Assembly: GCA_023664185.1 (NCBI GenBank)
Contig: JAMPGA010000001.1
Coordinates: forward strand, 987,413-1,051,412
Origin: Muribaculaceae bacterium
GTDB lineage: Bacteria; Bacteroidota; Bacteroidia; Bacteroidales; Muribaculaceae
Direction: 5' to 3'
DNA: 64,000 nt
The translations under genes and the position numbers were made by a program. Shown piece by piece: positions 24,848 through 34,000 of this stretch (the first letter of the stretch is position 1; each line of letters starts with the position of its first letter). Under the pieces are notes generated by a model. It did not search any database, was not told the DNA's origin, and saw nothing but the letters and a program-made list of their open reading frames with translations.

Positions 24848-26164
24848 TCAACGTACCATTACCTTGACAGCTTTTTCGCCCTGGCGACGTATGTAGAGAC
24901 CGGGGGTAAGATTGCCAGAGGCCACACGCTGACCCTGCAGGTTGTAATACTCAACAGTGGCATTCTCATCGGCCACGATGGCTGAGATGCCCGAGTTAGA
25001 GTAGTTGCCAAACACTTTGCGGACTGAGTTGGTGAGGGGGCCGCCATTGTTGCTGGTGGCATAAACATACTCTGTGGGATAGCCGTAGGTGGGATCGTAG
25101 GTCACTGTGCCTTTCTCGATTGAAGTATCGGTAAGCTGAGTGCCAGAATATTCCTTAGAGTCGCGGTCTATGCTGAGGCCGTATGCATCATAGTGCTCGG
25201 TGCACTCGTAGGTATACTCGCCGTCCTTAACCCATGTGCCGGTAGTCTCGTTGTAGTCAAAGTCAACTTCAAACTCCTTCTTGTAGTAGCTGCCGTTGTC
25301 GTCGAGCACATTGTACTCCTCCGACATCACCACGGTGCCGTTGCTCTTTATCTCCACCTTGAAGCTTCCCTTTGTGTCGGGATACGAGGCTGTGAGCTGA
25401 CACACGCCGCTGACGCCCTCATAGCCTATGACGTTGGCACTCTTTATCTTGTTGGCACCCTGATAGAAATCCTCGTCGTCAAACTCATATTCGAGAATCT
25501 GACCGTCGGTCACCTCCCACACGATGTCGGTGAACTGGCCTTCCATCTGGCCTTCATCGTATACGGTGATGGTGTTGGCCTTGCCGTCGGCACCATACGA
25601 TACGGTGTAGTAGAACGACTGCAGCTGTCCGTCATTGCTCTCCTGCACCTTCACCACATTGCCTGCTGCGTCGCGCTCGATGATGTCGGCCGACTCCCAC
25701 ATCTTAGACCACTGGCCGTTGATGTATGAGTAGCCCACTTCCTTCACCTTATAGTCGGGCACTTTAGTGTCGTAGGTGTACTCATATTTGCTCTCGGGCA
25801 CCATCTTGGTTCCGTCAAACGTATATGAGACCTCCGTAGCCACCTGACCTGCAGCGGTGTAGGTATACTCGCGCTCACCCCATTCGGTCGACTCCTTCAC
25901 AGTCTGCCCATTGGCGTCGTAGGTGTAGTTTGTGGTGTTGGGGTTGCCCCAGGCGCTACCTTCCCAGTAATAATCTGTGACGGTGCCGGGCATCCATGTT
26001 GTGGTGCTTCCGGGCCAGGGAGCCTCGCGCTGCGGCTTTTTGCTGCCGGGGGTTGACACTGTCTCGGTGGACTGCTCTGAGTGTTTGCGTTGTTTCACTT
26101 TGGCCTCGGCCACCACCGGGGCGCAAAGAGCTGCGGAAAGAGTGATAAATAGAAGTTTGTTCAT
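24848..26164 (-). CDS. Secreted repeat protein with type IX-like C-terminal domain
   Basis: Exported protein of 438 aa with signal peptide ending PVVAEA. The body (about 55-350) is built of short aromatic, Gly-rich strands in loose repeats reminiscent of YD repeats (TNYTYDANGQTVKES, REYTYTAAGQVATEV, YEYTYDTKV). The last 40 residues (VEYYNLQGQRVASGNLTPG, then LYIRRQGEKAVKV) match the conserved C-terminal sorting-like domain seen in type IX secretion cargo and related Bacteroidetes proteins. No enzyme motif is visible. A surface or secreted structural or binding role is inferred. It is a single-gene unit with a terminator downstream. Confidence 0.78.
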   Translation of the reverse strand: MNKLLFITLSAALCAPVVAEAKVKQRKHSEQSTETVSTPGSKKPQREAPWPGSTTTWMPGTVTDYYWEGSAWGNPNTTNYTYDANGQTVKESTEWGEREYTYTAAGQVATEVSYTFDGTKMVPESKYEYTYDTKVPDYKVKEVGYSYINGQWSKMWESADIIERDAAGNVVKVQESNDGQLQSFYYTVSYGADGKANTITVYDEGQMEGQFTDIVWEVTDGQILEYEFDDEDFYQGANKIKSANVIGYEGVSGVCQLTASYPDTKGSFKVEIKSNGTVVMSEEYNVLDDNGSYYKKEFEVDFDYNETTGTWVKDGEYTYECTEHYDAYGLSIDRDSKEYSGTQLTDTSIEKGTVTYDPTYGYPTEYVYATSNNGGPLTNSVRKVFGNYSNSGISAIVADENATVEYYNLQGQRVASGNLTPGLYIRRQGEKAVKVMVR

Positions 26165-26226
26165 ATAAGTTATTATTTGGTTATTGTTCCAGTAAAAATT
26201 ACTTAGTCACACTTAATTCCCGTGAG

Positions 26227-26760
26227 TTACAGTATGCGGCTATAGAGGATGGCATCGGCATAACCGCCACTGCGCCGCAGCCAGTCGGGCAAAGTGGCCA
26301 GAGCTTTGAATCCGCACCCTTCAAACAGGCCTCGACTGGCTTGGTTGGAGGCCTCGACAACTGCCGTGAGCTGATGGAGCGACAACACCTCTTCCGCCCT
26401 GCGACACACCAGCGCAAGAGCCTCGCTGGCATATCCCTCAAGGCGCATGGAGGGCACAACGAATATGCCCACGCCGCAGCGCGAGTTTGCCGGGTCAAAA
26501 TCAAACAGATCCAAAGTGCCTATGGTCTGACGTGTCTCCTTGACATATATCATCAGCCTGAGCTGACGGGCCGAATAGATATCGCCGTCGTAGTTGTTGA
26601 TATAGTCCCAGAGCTGCTTGCGCGAGAAGGGCGCTATGGTCGAACCGGCCTCCCAGAGCGAGCGGTCGTTTTCCCATTCATAGAGCGTGTCAACGTCCAG
26701 AGGTTCGAGCGCACGCAGCCTTATGCGCACCGACTGCGTCTCGAGGTCAGTTGCCGGCAT
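26227..26760 (-). CDS. GNAT family N-acetyltransferase
   Basis: Acetyl-CoA-dependent acyltransferase of the GNAT fold, 177 aa from the ATG at 26760. The N-terminal RIRLRALEPLDVDTLYEWEND is typical of RimJ/SpeG-like members. The acetyl-CoA region is CGVGIFVVPSMRLEGYASEAL, followed by VVEASNQASRGLFEGCGF. The acceptor (protein N-terminus, polyamine or small molecule) cannot be determined. It overlaps the end of trxB by 14 nt and is the last gene of the FtsK operon. Confidence 0.87.
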   Translation of the reverse strand: MPATDLETQSVRIRLRALEPLDVDTLYEWENDRSLWEAGSTIAPFSRKQLWDYINNYDGDIYSARQLRLMIYVKETRQTIGTLDLFDFDPANSRCGVGIFVVPSMRLEGYASEALALVCRRAEEVLSLHQLTAVVEASNQASRGLFEGCGFKALATLPDWLRRSGGYADAILYSRIL

Positions 26761-27685
26761 GCTCGGTGAGGAAGCGTTCCACATCCAGCGCAGCCTTACA
26801 CCCCATTCCGGCGGCTGTGACAGCCTGGCGATAGGTGGGATCGGCCACATCGCCGGCGGCAAACACACCGGGGACATTGGTGGCTGTGCCCTGACCCTCC
26901 ACCTTGATATATCCGTGTTCGTCACACTCGACGGCCGGACGGAACACCTCGGTGTTTGGCGTATGACCAATGGCCAGGAAGAAGCCGTCGATAGGCAGCT
27001 CGTAGGTGCGCTCGTCGTCCTTCCCCTTGTTCTCTATGAGGCGTGCACCCTGCACAAAGCCTTCGCCATAGAGACCGGCGGTGACAGTGTTGAAGAGCAC
27101 ATGTATATTCTCTTTTTCAAACACCCTGCGCTGCATCACCTTGGAGGCTCTGAGCACATCGCGGCGCACTATCAGATAGACCTCCGAGGCCAGATAGCTG
27201 AGATAAAGAGCCTCCTCGCAGGCTGTGTCGCCGCCTCCCACCACGGCCACTTTGCGGCCGCGATAGAAGAAACCATCGCATGTGGCACAGGCCGACACGC
27301 CCATACCGTTGTATTTCTGCTCATCATCTATGCCCAGATACTTGGCCGACGCGCCGGTGGAGATGATTATAGTTTCGGCTTCTATCTCAAGGCCATTGTC
27401 GGTGTGAACCTTGAAGGGGCGCTTCGAGAAGTCTACCTCCTTTACATATCCCTCACGAATGTCGGCGCCAAACTTCAGGGCTTGCGCACGCAGATCCTCC
27501 ATGAGCTGCGGACCGGTGACACCTGCAGGATAGCCGGGGAAATTCTCAACTTCTGTGGTGGTGGTGAGCTGGCCGCCGGGCTGGTATCCCTCGATAACCA
27601 GAGGCGATATATTGGCCCTCGATGTGTAGATGGCCGCTGTGTATCCGGCGGGGCCGGATCCGATGATGAGACATTTGGTGGTCAT
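26747..27685 (-). CDS. trxB: Thioredoxin-disulfide reductase
   Basis: NADPH-dependent flavoprotein that reduces thioredoxin in the cytoplasm, 312 aa. The FAD-binding motif is GSGPAGYTAAIY (9-20) and the redox-active CATC occupies residues 133-136. The NADPH-binding VVGGGDTACEEALYL and the C-terminal FAD motif VFAAGDVADPTYRQ are also present. The order LolA-like, TrxB, GNAT behind FtsK suggests a housekeeping operon rather than a dedicated redox system. Confidence 0.95.
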   Translation of the reverse strand: MTTKCLIIGSGPAGYTAAIYTSRANISPLVIEGYQPGGQLTTTTEVENFPGYPAGVTGPQLMEDLRAQALKFGADIREGYVKEVDFSKRPFKVHTDNGLEIEAETIIISTGASAKYLGIDDEQKYNGMGVSACATCDGFFYRGRKVAVVGGGDTACEEALYLSYLASEVYLIVRRDVLRASKVMQRRVFEKENIHVLFNTVTAGLYGEGFVQGARLIENKGKDDERTYELPIDGFFLAIGHTPNTEVFRPAVECDEHGYIKVEGQGTATNVPGVFAAGDVADPTYRQAVTAAGMGCKAALDVERFLTEHAGN

Positions 27686-27733
27686 ATAGCTGAGTTTGTG
27701 AGAAAGAGTTGTATGATTTCTTGATGATTATCT

Positions 27734-28342
27734 CTACCTTAAGTCCACTACCTGGACACCGGGATACTTCTTGGGATCAAACCGGAAATATGAGTCGGGC
27801 AGGACGCCGCCGGGGGTAATGGAATTTATTTCGATCTCTATCCTGTGCCCTCCGGCCAGGATTCCCCTGATCTGGGTGGGGAGCGATGTGGCATCGCTGA
27901 AGGTGACGGTGGCATCGCGCAGATCCTTAGATGTACTCTTGGCCTTCATGCTCACCGTGGTGTATCCCTTGGGAGCCTTGACAGACGAAAGAGTGAAGTC
28001 GGAAGCCAGCGAACTGATTATGGCCAGCGGATTGATCTGCTGCAGCTCGTCGGCCGTAGGGGTCACCACATTCACCTCGCCCATCTGGTCGGAATAGGTC
28101 CACTGGGTCTTGCCGTCATACCACGAGGCCATGCCGGGCGACGATACCGTGAACCGATTGCCTGCAATGGTGAGCAATCCCCGCGTCTTACGACCGTCGG
28201 CGGTCATGGTGTAGGCCACCCGGGTGGTAGCCGAGCCTTTCAGCTTGGCAGCCGCCCTGTCCACCGCTTGTCGCGGGGTGAGAGCCTGACAAGCGAAAAC
28301 GGCCGTAAGGGCAATGATCAGCGTGAGGACGAATCTATTCAT
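27734..28342 (-). CDS. LolA-like outer-membrane lipoprotein carrier
   Basis: Periplasmic LolA-fold protein of 202 aa from the ATG at 28342; the signal peptide ends VFACQA. The mature chain has the alternating strands expected of the open LolA half-barrel (RVAYTMTADGRKTRGLLTIAGNRFTV, MASWYDGKTQWTYSDQMGEVNVVTP, GHRIEIEINSI). It ends in DSYFRFDPKKYPGVQVVDLR, a conserved tail in Bacteroidetes LolA homologues. It likely shuttles lipoproteins to the outer membrane. It lies 23 nt after ftsK; the long upstream frame overlapping ftsK is rejected. Confidence 0.85.
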   Translation of the reverse strand: MNRFVLTLIIALTAVFACQALTPRQAVDRAAAKLKGSATTRVAYTMTADGRKTRGLLTIAGNRFTVSSPGMASWYDGKTQWTYSDQMGEVNVVTPTADELQQINPLAIISSLASDFTLSSVKAPKGYTTVSMKAKSTSKDLRDATVTFSDATSLPTQIRGILAGGHRIEIEINSITPGGVLPDSYFRFDPKKYPGVQVVDLR

Positions 28343-28365
28343 ATACGTGTAACAATTCTGACTGT

Positions 28366-31083
28366 CTATTTGTTCTCCAACACCCGCTCGAGAGTCATGG
28401 CGTCGATGAGCACCTGACGTGGTTTGCCACCCTGCGAGGGACCGACTATGCCGGCGGCCTCCATCTGGTCCATTATCTTGCCTGCGCGGTTGTAGCCTAT
28501 GGAATAGCGACGCTGCAGCGACGATGTGGAGGCGGTGTCGGTGGAGACTACCAAACGGGCACACTCGTCGAAGAGCGGATCGCGGTCGCCGATGGTGGCT
28601 GTGGAGCAACCCTCGCCCTCGGGCTGGTATTCAGGTAGGATATAGGGTTTCTCATATCCCACCTGGCGCCCTATGTTCTCGCAAATAGCGCTCACCTCGG
28701 GGGTATCAATGAAGGCACACTGCACACGCTCAAGCTTACCGTTGATGGAGAAGAGCATGTCGCCACGCCCTATCAGCTGGTTGGCGCCGAGCTGGTCGAG
28801 GATGGTGCGCGAGTCATTGCCCTGGATCACTCGGAAAGCTATTCGGCCCGGAATGTTCAGCTTTATGCCACCGGTGATAACGTTGACCGTGGGGCGCTGA
28901 GTGGCAATGATAAGGTGTATGCCGGCTGCACGAGCCACGGCGGCCAGACGCGACACGGGGTTTTCTATCTCCTTGCCCTGGCGGATTATAAGGTCGGCAA
29001 ACTCATCGATCACCAGCACTATATAGGGCAGGAATCTATGGACATTTGGGTTGAGTTTGCGAGCCTTGAACTTCTCGTTATACTCTTTTATATTGCGTGC
29101 GCCGGCTTTCTCGAGCAGCGATAGGCGGTTGTCCATCTCTATACATAGGGAGTTGAGCACGTTTACCACCTTCGACATATCGGTGATAATGGCGTCCTCG
29201 CCGGGGAGCGCTGCCAGATAGTGGCGCTCGAGTTCACGATATAAGCTCAGCTCCACACGCTTGGGGTCGATGAGCACAAACTTCAGCTCGGCCGGGTGTT
29301 TCTTATAGAGCAGCGAGGTGATGATGGCGTTCAGGCCTACGGATTTACCCATACCTGTGGCACCGGCCACAAGCAGGTGGGGCATCTTGGCCAGGTCGGC
29401 CATGAAAATCTGGTTTGAGATGGTCTTTCCGAGAGCCATGGGGAGCTCCATCTTGCAGTTGCGGAACACTTCACTGTCTATCACCGAGCGCATCGACACC
29501 ACCTGCGGATCCTTGTTGGGCACCTCGATGCCTATGGTGCCCTTGGCAGGAATAGGTGCTATGATACGCACGCCCTCGGCTGCCAGCTTGAGCTGAAGAT
29601 CTTCGCCAAGCGAGCGGATGGAGCGGGTGCGCACACCCTCGGCGGGAACTATCTCAAACAGTGTGACTGTCGGACCTATCGTGGCTTCGATTTTCGAAAT
29701 CTCTACACCAAAGGTGTGGAGCGTGTTGGTGAGGCGGCGTTTGTTTTCCTCCATCTCGCGGATATCCACGCTGGGACCATTGTCGGTAGCCGGCTTAAGA
29801 AGGTCGATGGAGGGGAATTCAAATCTCGAAAGGTCGGCGGTGGGGTCGAACGGCTCGGTCGACACAGCCTCGGCAGGAGTGCTGAACAGCGGGTCGGTCT
29901 GCTCTGCTCCGGCCGACGAACCGAAAAGCGGGGTCAAATCATCCTCATCGCCGGTCTCGGGCACTGCGGGGATGTCCTTGCCTTGATCAGTAGGCACTAT
30001 AAATAGAGGTATATCATCCTGCTCAGGCTCCTCGGCCGCGGGCGCAGGAGCAACTTCTTTGACGTTGGCAGGCTCATCCGCCACTGGCTGCTCGGCCGCT
30101 GGAGCTTCAGCCACTGGAGCTTCAGTTGTTTTAACAGCCGGCACATAGGCTGCAGCAATCTTCTTGGCAGCGGCTTTCTCCTCGGCAGCAATGCGAGCCT
30201 CCTCGGCGGCACGCTCAGCAGCACGCTCGGCGGCGGCCTCGGCCTCCAGACGCTCTATTTCTGCCCGACGCTGCTCGGCCCGCAGTTCGCGCTCGGCCCG
30301 GCGCTGAGCCTGACGCTCGCTGTATTCATCAAAGCGCACACGCAGGCCTCGGAAGCAGCGCGAGAGCTCGTTGAGATACAATATCACCATCATTCCGGCC
30401 AGTATGAGGCTCACGCCCAGCGCTCCCCAAAAGCCGGAAAAGAGTATAAGATTCTGGTTAAGAAGCAGGCCGTGCATACCGCCCCAATAGAACGGCGCCG
30501 ACAGGCTGTAGGTGACGAGCCCGGCTATCACCGACACCGACACAGCTCCGAGCAGACACCTCATGGTGAGGCTCCAGAACGGGGGGCGGTAAACCTTTAG
30601 CAGCGACAGGCCGCACACCAGAACATAGTAGATCAGAATAAACGCACCCATGCCGAGCCAGCTGTGGATAAGAGTGTGTGCCAGCCAAGCCCCCACGGGG
30701 CCTCCGGCGTTCCTTATCAGCGTGGGGTCATAGTCGGCATTGAGCATAGCACTCTGATCGCTGTCTATATTCATGAAGTATGACATACACACCAGGAAGG
30801 CAAATGCAGCCACCACGGTGAGTATCACACCCAAAAACATGGCCGAACGGGAGTCGGCCAGCATGGCAAAGAAGCGGCTGATGGCTCCCGGACGGCGTGG
30901 CGCTACAACATCCTCAGGAGTCTGCTCGGGCTCAGGGGCAGCGGCTGGTTTGGGTTCAGGCTGGGGTGTATCTGCTACAGGTTCCTCAGCCCGCGCAGGG
31001 GCCGGGTTGAACACAGCAGCAGGGTCGAAGCCACCTGAATCGGTGTATGAGGTCTCGTCAATCGGTGAGTAGGAAGAGGGCAT
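28366..31083 (-). CDS. ftsK: DNA translocase FtsK/SpoIIIE family
   Basis: Septal DNA pump that clears chromosomes through the division site, 905 aa. After a Pro/Ala/Glu-rich cytosolic start come four membrane helices (about residues 95-240). A long charged Ala/Glu/Arg helical stretch (about 265-315) and a Pro/Ala/Glu linker follow. The motor domain starts near residue 440, with Walker A GATGMGKS and Walker B VLVIDEFADL. The C-terminal gamma winged helix (LQRRYSIGYNRAGKIMDQMEAAGIVG) would read chromosomal orienting sequences. It heads an operon with lolA-like, trxB and GNAT genes. Confidence 0.94.
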   Translation of the reverse strand: MPSSYSPIDETSYTDSGGFDPAAVFNPAPARAEEPVADTPQPEPKPAAAPEPEQTPEDVVAPRRPGAISRFFAMLADSRSAMFLGVILTVVAAFAFLVCMSYFMNIDSDQSAMLNADYDPTLIRNAGGPVGAWLAHTLIHSWLGMGAFILIYYVLVCGLSLLKVYRPPFWSLTMRCLLGAVSVSVIAGLVTYSLSAPFYWGGMHGLLLNQNLILFSGFWGALGVSLILAGMMVILYLNELSRCFRGLRVRFDEYSERQAQRRAERELRAEQRRAEIERLEAEAAAERAAERAAEEARIAAEEKAAAKKIAAAYVPAVKTTEAPVAEAPAAEQPVADEPANVKEVAPAPAAEEPEQDDIPLFIVPTDQGKDIPAVPETGDEDDLTPLFGSSAGAEQTDPLFSTPAEAVSTEPFDPTADLSRFEFPSIDLLKPATDNGPSVDIREMEENKRRLTNTLHTFGVEISKIEATIGPTVTLFEIVPAEGVRTRSIRSLGEDLQLKLAAEGVRIIAPIPAKGTIGIEVPNKDPQVVSMRSVIDSEVFRNCKMELPMALGKTISNQIFMADLAKMPHLLVAGATGMGKSVGLNAIITSLLYKKHPAELKFVLIDPKRVELSLYRELERHYLAALPGEDAIITDMSKVVNVLNSLCIEMDNRLSLLEKAGARNIKEYNEKFKARKLNPNVHRFLPYIVLVIDEFADLIIRQGKEIENPVSRLAAVARAAGIHLIIATQRPTVNVITGGIKLNIPGRIAFRVIQGNDSRTILDQLGANQLIGRGDMLFSINGKLERVQCAFIDTPEVSAICENIGRQVGYEKPYILPEYQPEGEGCSTATIGDRDPLFDECARLVVSTDTASTSSLQRRYSIGYNRAGKIMDQMEAAGIVGPSQGGKPRQVLIDAMTLERVLENK

Positions 31084-31148
31084 ATATTATTGGAATATTA
31101 TGGTATTTATATAGCAGTGTGTCTTGGAAACTTTTGCGTATTGAATAG

Positions 31149-31180
31149 CAAAATTAGTCAATTCCCGCTAAATCGTCAAC
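31149..31180 (-). promoter_or_regulatory. Promoter for the ftsK operon
   Basis: The minus strand has GTTG (31177-31180, 3/4 match to TTTG), a 20-nt spacer and TAATTTTG (31149-31156). The ATG at 31083 is 65 nt downstream. Confidence 0.6.
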
Positions 31181-31259
31181 TAATTTAACACAAAATCGCT
31201 GGGTTGAACAATTTGACCGGCGGCAATGTTAAACTAACAGACAAAACACGTATCACTCT

Positions 31260-31763
31260 ATGAAAAAAATAGGTATTTTTTACGGTTCCACCACCGGTAC
31301 AACCGCTGAAGTGGCCAGCCAGATAGCCGCCGAGCTCGGCGTAGACGCAAAGGATGTGAAGAATGTAGCCGATGCCGCTCCATCGGATGTGGCGCCTTAC
31401 GATGTGCTGATTCTCGGAGCCAGCACATGGGGCGACGGCGACCTGCAGGAAGATATGGCCACATTTATCGATGGCCTCAGCGCTCTGGATCTGCGCAACA
31501 AGATGGTGGCTATCTTCGGATGTGGCGACGAAAACATGTCGGAGACCTTCTGCAACTCGGTCGGCGAGATATATCACCGCCTGCACGACACTCATGCAGA
31601 GTTTTTCGGACCGTTTGAAAACGATCCCTACAAATACAACCACTCCGACAGCGATGTAGAGGGTATGATTGTGGGGCTCTGCATCGACGAAGTGAACCAT
31701 CCCGAGGCCACCAAACCACGCATAGAGGCATGGTGTCGCGAAATAAAAGACGAAATCAGTTAA
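31260..31763 (+). CDS. fldA: Flavodoxin
   Basis: FMN electron carrier of the long-chain type, 167 aa. The phosphate loop GSTTGTTAEVA occupies residues 9-19. The FMN-flanking loops are GASTWGDGDLQ and FGCGDENMSETFCN, and the long-chain insert lies at about 118-140 (HAEFFGPFENDPYKYNHS). It may replace ferredoxin under iron limitation, but no Fur-like box is obvious. It is divergent from ftsK and lies 103 nt ahead of rpmH, which has its own promoter. Confidence 0.93.
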   Translation: MKKIGIFYGSTTGTTAEVASQIAAELGVDAKDVKNVADAAPSDVAPYDVLILGASTWGDGDLQEDMATFIDGLSALDLRNKMVAIFGCGDENMSETFCNSVGEIYHRLHDTHAEFFGPFENDPYKYNHSDSDVEGMIVGLCIDEVNHPEATKPRIEAWCREIKDEIS

Positions 31764-31778
31764 TAAATGTCAACGATA

Positions 31779-31810
31779 TTTGCCCGTATAGGAATTTTTG
31801 ATTAAATTTG
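31779..31810 (+). promoter_or_regulatory. Strong promoter for rpmH
   Basis: TTTG (31779-31782), a 20-nt spacer and TAAATTTG (31803-31810) form a full-consensus Bacteroidetes promoter 56 nt ahead of the rpmH ATG. Confidence 0.78.
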
Positions 31811-31866
31811 CACTCCGAATTGTGCAAGTAATTCCACTGATAAATCAAAAATAATCATATACGGCA

Positions 31867-32022
31867 ATGAAAAGAACGTTCCAACCTTCTAACCGCAAGA
31901 GAGTTAACAAGCATGGATTCCGTGCCCGCATGGCCACACCTGATGGCCGCAAGGTGCTTGCTCGCCGTCGTGCCAAAGGCCGTCTGCGTCTCACAGTTTC
32001 CAGCTCAATCTCCGGAAAGTAA
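31867..32022 (+). CDS. rpmH: 50S ribosomal protein L34
   Basis: Small basic ribosomal protein of 51 aa starting [20 protein letters not shown] and continuing with the family block [19 protein letters not shown]. It sits at the surface of the large subunit. It is short enough to be missed by length-filtered gene calling. It has its own consensus promoter and a long perfect hairpin terminator, so it is a single-gene unit. The usual neighbours rnpA and dnaA are not present here. Confidence 0.97.
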   Translation: MKRTFQPSNRKRVNKHGFRARMATPDGRKVLARRRAKGRLRLTVSSSISGK

Positions 32023-32073
32023 TTTCCACCCCGCAGCTCTCTGCTGAGCTGCACTAAAATCTCTTGTTTGCAA

Positions 32074-32119
32074 ACAATACATCGGGCATCCTGACAGGTC
32101 AGGATGCCCGATGTATTGT
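32074..32119. terminator. Perfect 21-bp palindrome, bidirectional terminator
   Basis: Arms 32074-32094 and 32099-32119 are perfect reverse complements (core CATCGGGCATCCTGA) around the 4-nt loop CAGG. It lies between the convergent rpmH (ends 32022) and the HMA-AraC regulator gene (ends 32139). The design resembles the 29-bp palindrome at 5548-5609. Confidence 0.82.
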
Positions 32120-32138
32120 ATATGGGACATTGAGACGA

Positions 32139-32693
32139 TTATACCTCGTTGAGGGGGTGGCGGGTGGAGGCTGAGGCCTGGTATTGCGAGGGGGTAAGGC
32201 CGGTGACGGCTTTGAACTGCCGAGACAGATGGGCGGCGCTCGAGTAGCCGGTATGGTCGGCTATCTCTGTTACAGTCATCTCTCCGTAGCCCAGCAGCTC
32301 TTTTACCCATTCCACCCGTTGGCCTATCTGATATTTTTCGACCGTGCGCCCTTCGACGGCCGAGAAAACACGACTCAGTGTGTCGTAGGGCATATTCAGA
32401 TGCTCCTCCAGGCATGCCGACAGATTGAGCCGGCAGCGGTCGGCAGCTCTGACATGCTCAATTACGGCCTGTTTTATGCGGTCTACCAGCGCCTCGTCGG
32501 GCGAAAGGGGTCGACTGAATCCCTGGACTGCCAGGAGTGAGTCGAGCATATGGAGAGCTTCATCGTCAAGATTTTCCTCAATCTCAGCTTCGCCGAGCTT
32601 AACGCTTTTCACTGTCAGCCCGGCCTCTGTGAGAACTCGGCCGACGGCCTCAACGCAGTGGTTGCACACCATTCCCTTTATCTTCAATATCAT
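32139..32693 (-). CDS. AraC-type regulator with N-terminal heavy-metal-associated domain
   Basis: Transcription factor of 184 aa joining two domains. Residues 1-65 form an HMA (ferredoxin-like) domain with the metal-binding pair C10 and C13 in GMVCNHCV. Residues about 75-180 form the AraC double helix-turn-helix, with LSACLEEHLNMPYDTLSRVF and the signature second helix ADHTGYSSAAHLSRQFKAVTGLTPSQY. The layout implies direct sensing of a soft metal such as Cu(I), which is inference from the HMA family. No metal transporter gene is adjacent; it overlaps tilS by 4 nt as ATGA and is the last gene of the miaB-tilS operon. Confidence 0.87.
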   Translation of the reverse strand: MILKIKGMVCNHCVEAVGRVLTEAGLTVKSVKLGEAEIEENLDDEALHMLDSLLAVQGFSRPLSPDEALVDRIKQAVIEHVRAADRCRLNLSACLEEHLNMPYDTLSRVFSAVEGRTVEKYQIGQRVEWVKELLGYGEMTVTEIADHTGYSSAAHLSRQFKAVTGLTPSQYQASASTRHPLNEV

Positions 32694-34000
32694 AGCCCAA
32701 AGTATTCTACTCTAAGTATTTTGCCGGTCTGGGGTGTCACGGCATAGTGGCGCGAGGCACGCAGGCCGCAAACCCATAATATCTTGCCATCAGCCTCAAG
32801 CACAGGATATTTATTGCGCTCGGCAATTCCTATCTTATTGTCATTATAGATATCGCTCACCAGCTTGCCGCCTTTCAGCCCGAAGGGTGCTATCCTGTCA
32901 CCCTTAGCCCATGGTCTCAACACAAACTGCGGGGTGTTCCGGAGGATATCGGCATCGAGAAACATCACATTTTTCGAAGCCGGCAGTTGCGCCTCAAATT
33001 CTCCCCGACCGATCTCCTCGACGCCGAATGGATATTCGTCAAGACTGACCACTCTCGCAGTCAACGCATCATTGAAATATGGCGTGAGCTTCTCTCGTTC
33101 CACCACATATACACGTCCGTCGCGGCAGTGGAATTGCCGGCCCGAGTGTGTGGCACCGCTGTCGAATATATCCTGGCATTGCTTGATAGTCAAGCCGTCG
33201 GGAGCAAGAATCTCATAGAGCATCTCGGGAGCGTCATCTCCGAAGTCACTGCTCAGCCTAGCAATATCCACAACTCCAGTATATGGGCTCAGATATGTGC
33301 GCCTATGTTCATCCACAAGCCGCTCGAAAAGCTTGTCATTGGCCAGCAGTATGCTTTGAGTCTTGCCTATCCCCGCCACGGCTCCCGGGAAAAGCTCCTC
33401 GAGCAAAGGCAACAAGGTGTTGCGCAGGCGATTGCGGCGGAAATCATTCGAAGCATTGGTCGAGTCGGTCACATAATCTTGTCCGACCGAGTCGAGAAAA
33501 TCCAGAATCTCGCGGCGAGTGACACACAGCAGCGGCCTGACCACCTTGCCGTTTGCAGGCCTCATTCCTCGCAAGCCTCTCAACCCGCTGCCACGCATCA
33601 TATTGAGAAACAGAGTCTCTACATTGTCGTCGGCATGATGAGCCACGGCGAAGCGATCGACGCCAAGAGCATCCCACCATTCATATCTCAGAGCTCGGCA
33701 AGCCATCTCCACCGACTCCCCGGTGGCCTTCATACGGGCCGGGACATCGAAATCTCTCACCTCAAGCTCCACACCAGCTTCCGAGCACAGGGAGCGACAG
33801 AATGCCTCGTCTCTATCACTCTCATCGCCACGCAGGTGGAAGTTACAGTGATAGGCCTTGACATCTATCCCCATCAGCAGGAGCACCCGCAGCAAAGCCA
33901 CCGAATCGGCGCCTCCGCTCAGCCCCATTCCCACCTTTGATCCGGGTGGAAAGAGTCTATGCTCGCTGCTGAAGGCCTTGACCCGCTCAAGCAGACTCAT
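32690..34000 (-). CDS. tilS: tRNA(Ile)-lysidine synthase
   Basis: ATP-dependent enzyme that converts C34 of the AUA-reading tRNA(Ile) to lysidine. The protein has 436 aa. The PP-loop is SGGADS at residues 28-33, followed by YHCNFHLRGDESDRDE and the conserved AHHADDNVETLFLNMMRGSGLRGL. NDFRRNRLRNTLLPLL and the C-terminal TilS domain (KGDRIAPFGLKGGKLVSD) complete the family pattern. It overlaps both miaB and the HMA-AraC gene by 4 nt, so the three are translationally coupled. Confidence 0.95.
   Translation of the reverse strand: MSLLERVKAFSSEHRLFPPGSKVGMGLSGGADSVALLRVLLLMGIDVKAYHCNFHLRGDESDRDEAFCRSLCSEAGVELEVRDFDVPARMKATGESVEMACRALRYEWWDALGVDRFAVAHHADDNVETLFLNMMRGSGLRGLRGMRPANGKVVRPLLCVTRREILDFLDSVGQDYVTDSTNASNDFRRNRLRNTLLPLLEELFPGAVAGIGKTQSILLANDKLFERLVDEHRRTYLSPYTGVVDIARLSSDFGDDAPEMLYEILAPDGLTIKQCQDIFDSGATHSGRQFHCRDGRVYVVEREKLTPYFNDALTARVVSLDEYPFGVEEIGRGEFEAQLPASKNVMFLDADILRNTPQFVLRPWAKGDRIAPFGLKGGKLVSDIYNDNKIGIAERNKYPVLEADGKILWVCGLRASRHYAVTPQTGKILRVEYFGL

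Noticed and set aside
26687..27724. 345-codon plus-strand frame opposite trxB
   Set aside because: It is a shadow of the conserved thioredoxin reductase and GNAT genes.
28343..28609. N-terminal extension of the LolA-like gene into ftsK
   Set aside because: The extra 89 residues are Arg/His-rich shadow sequence, and a proper signal peptide starts at the ATG at 28342.
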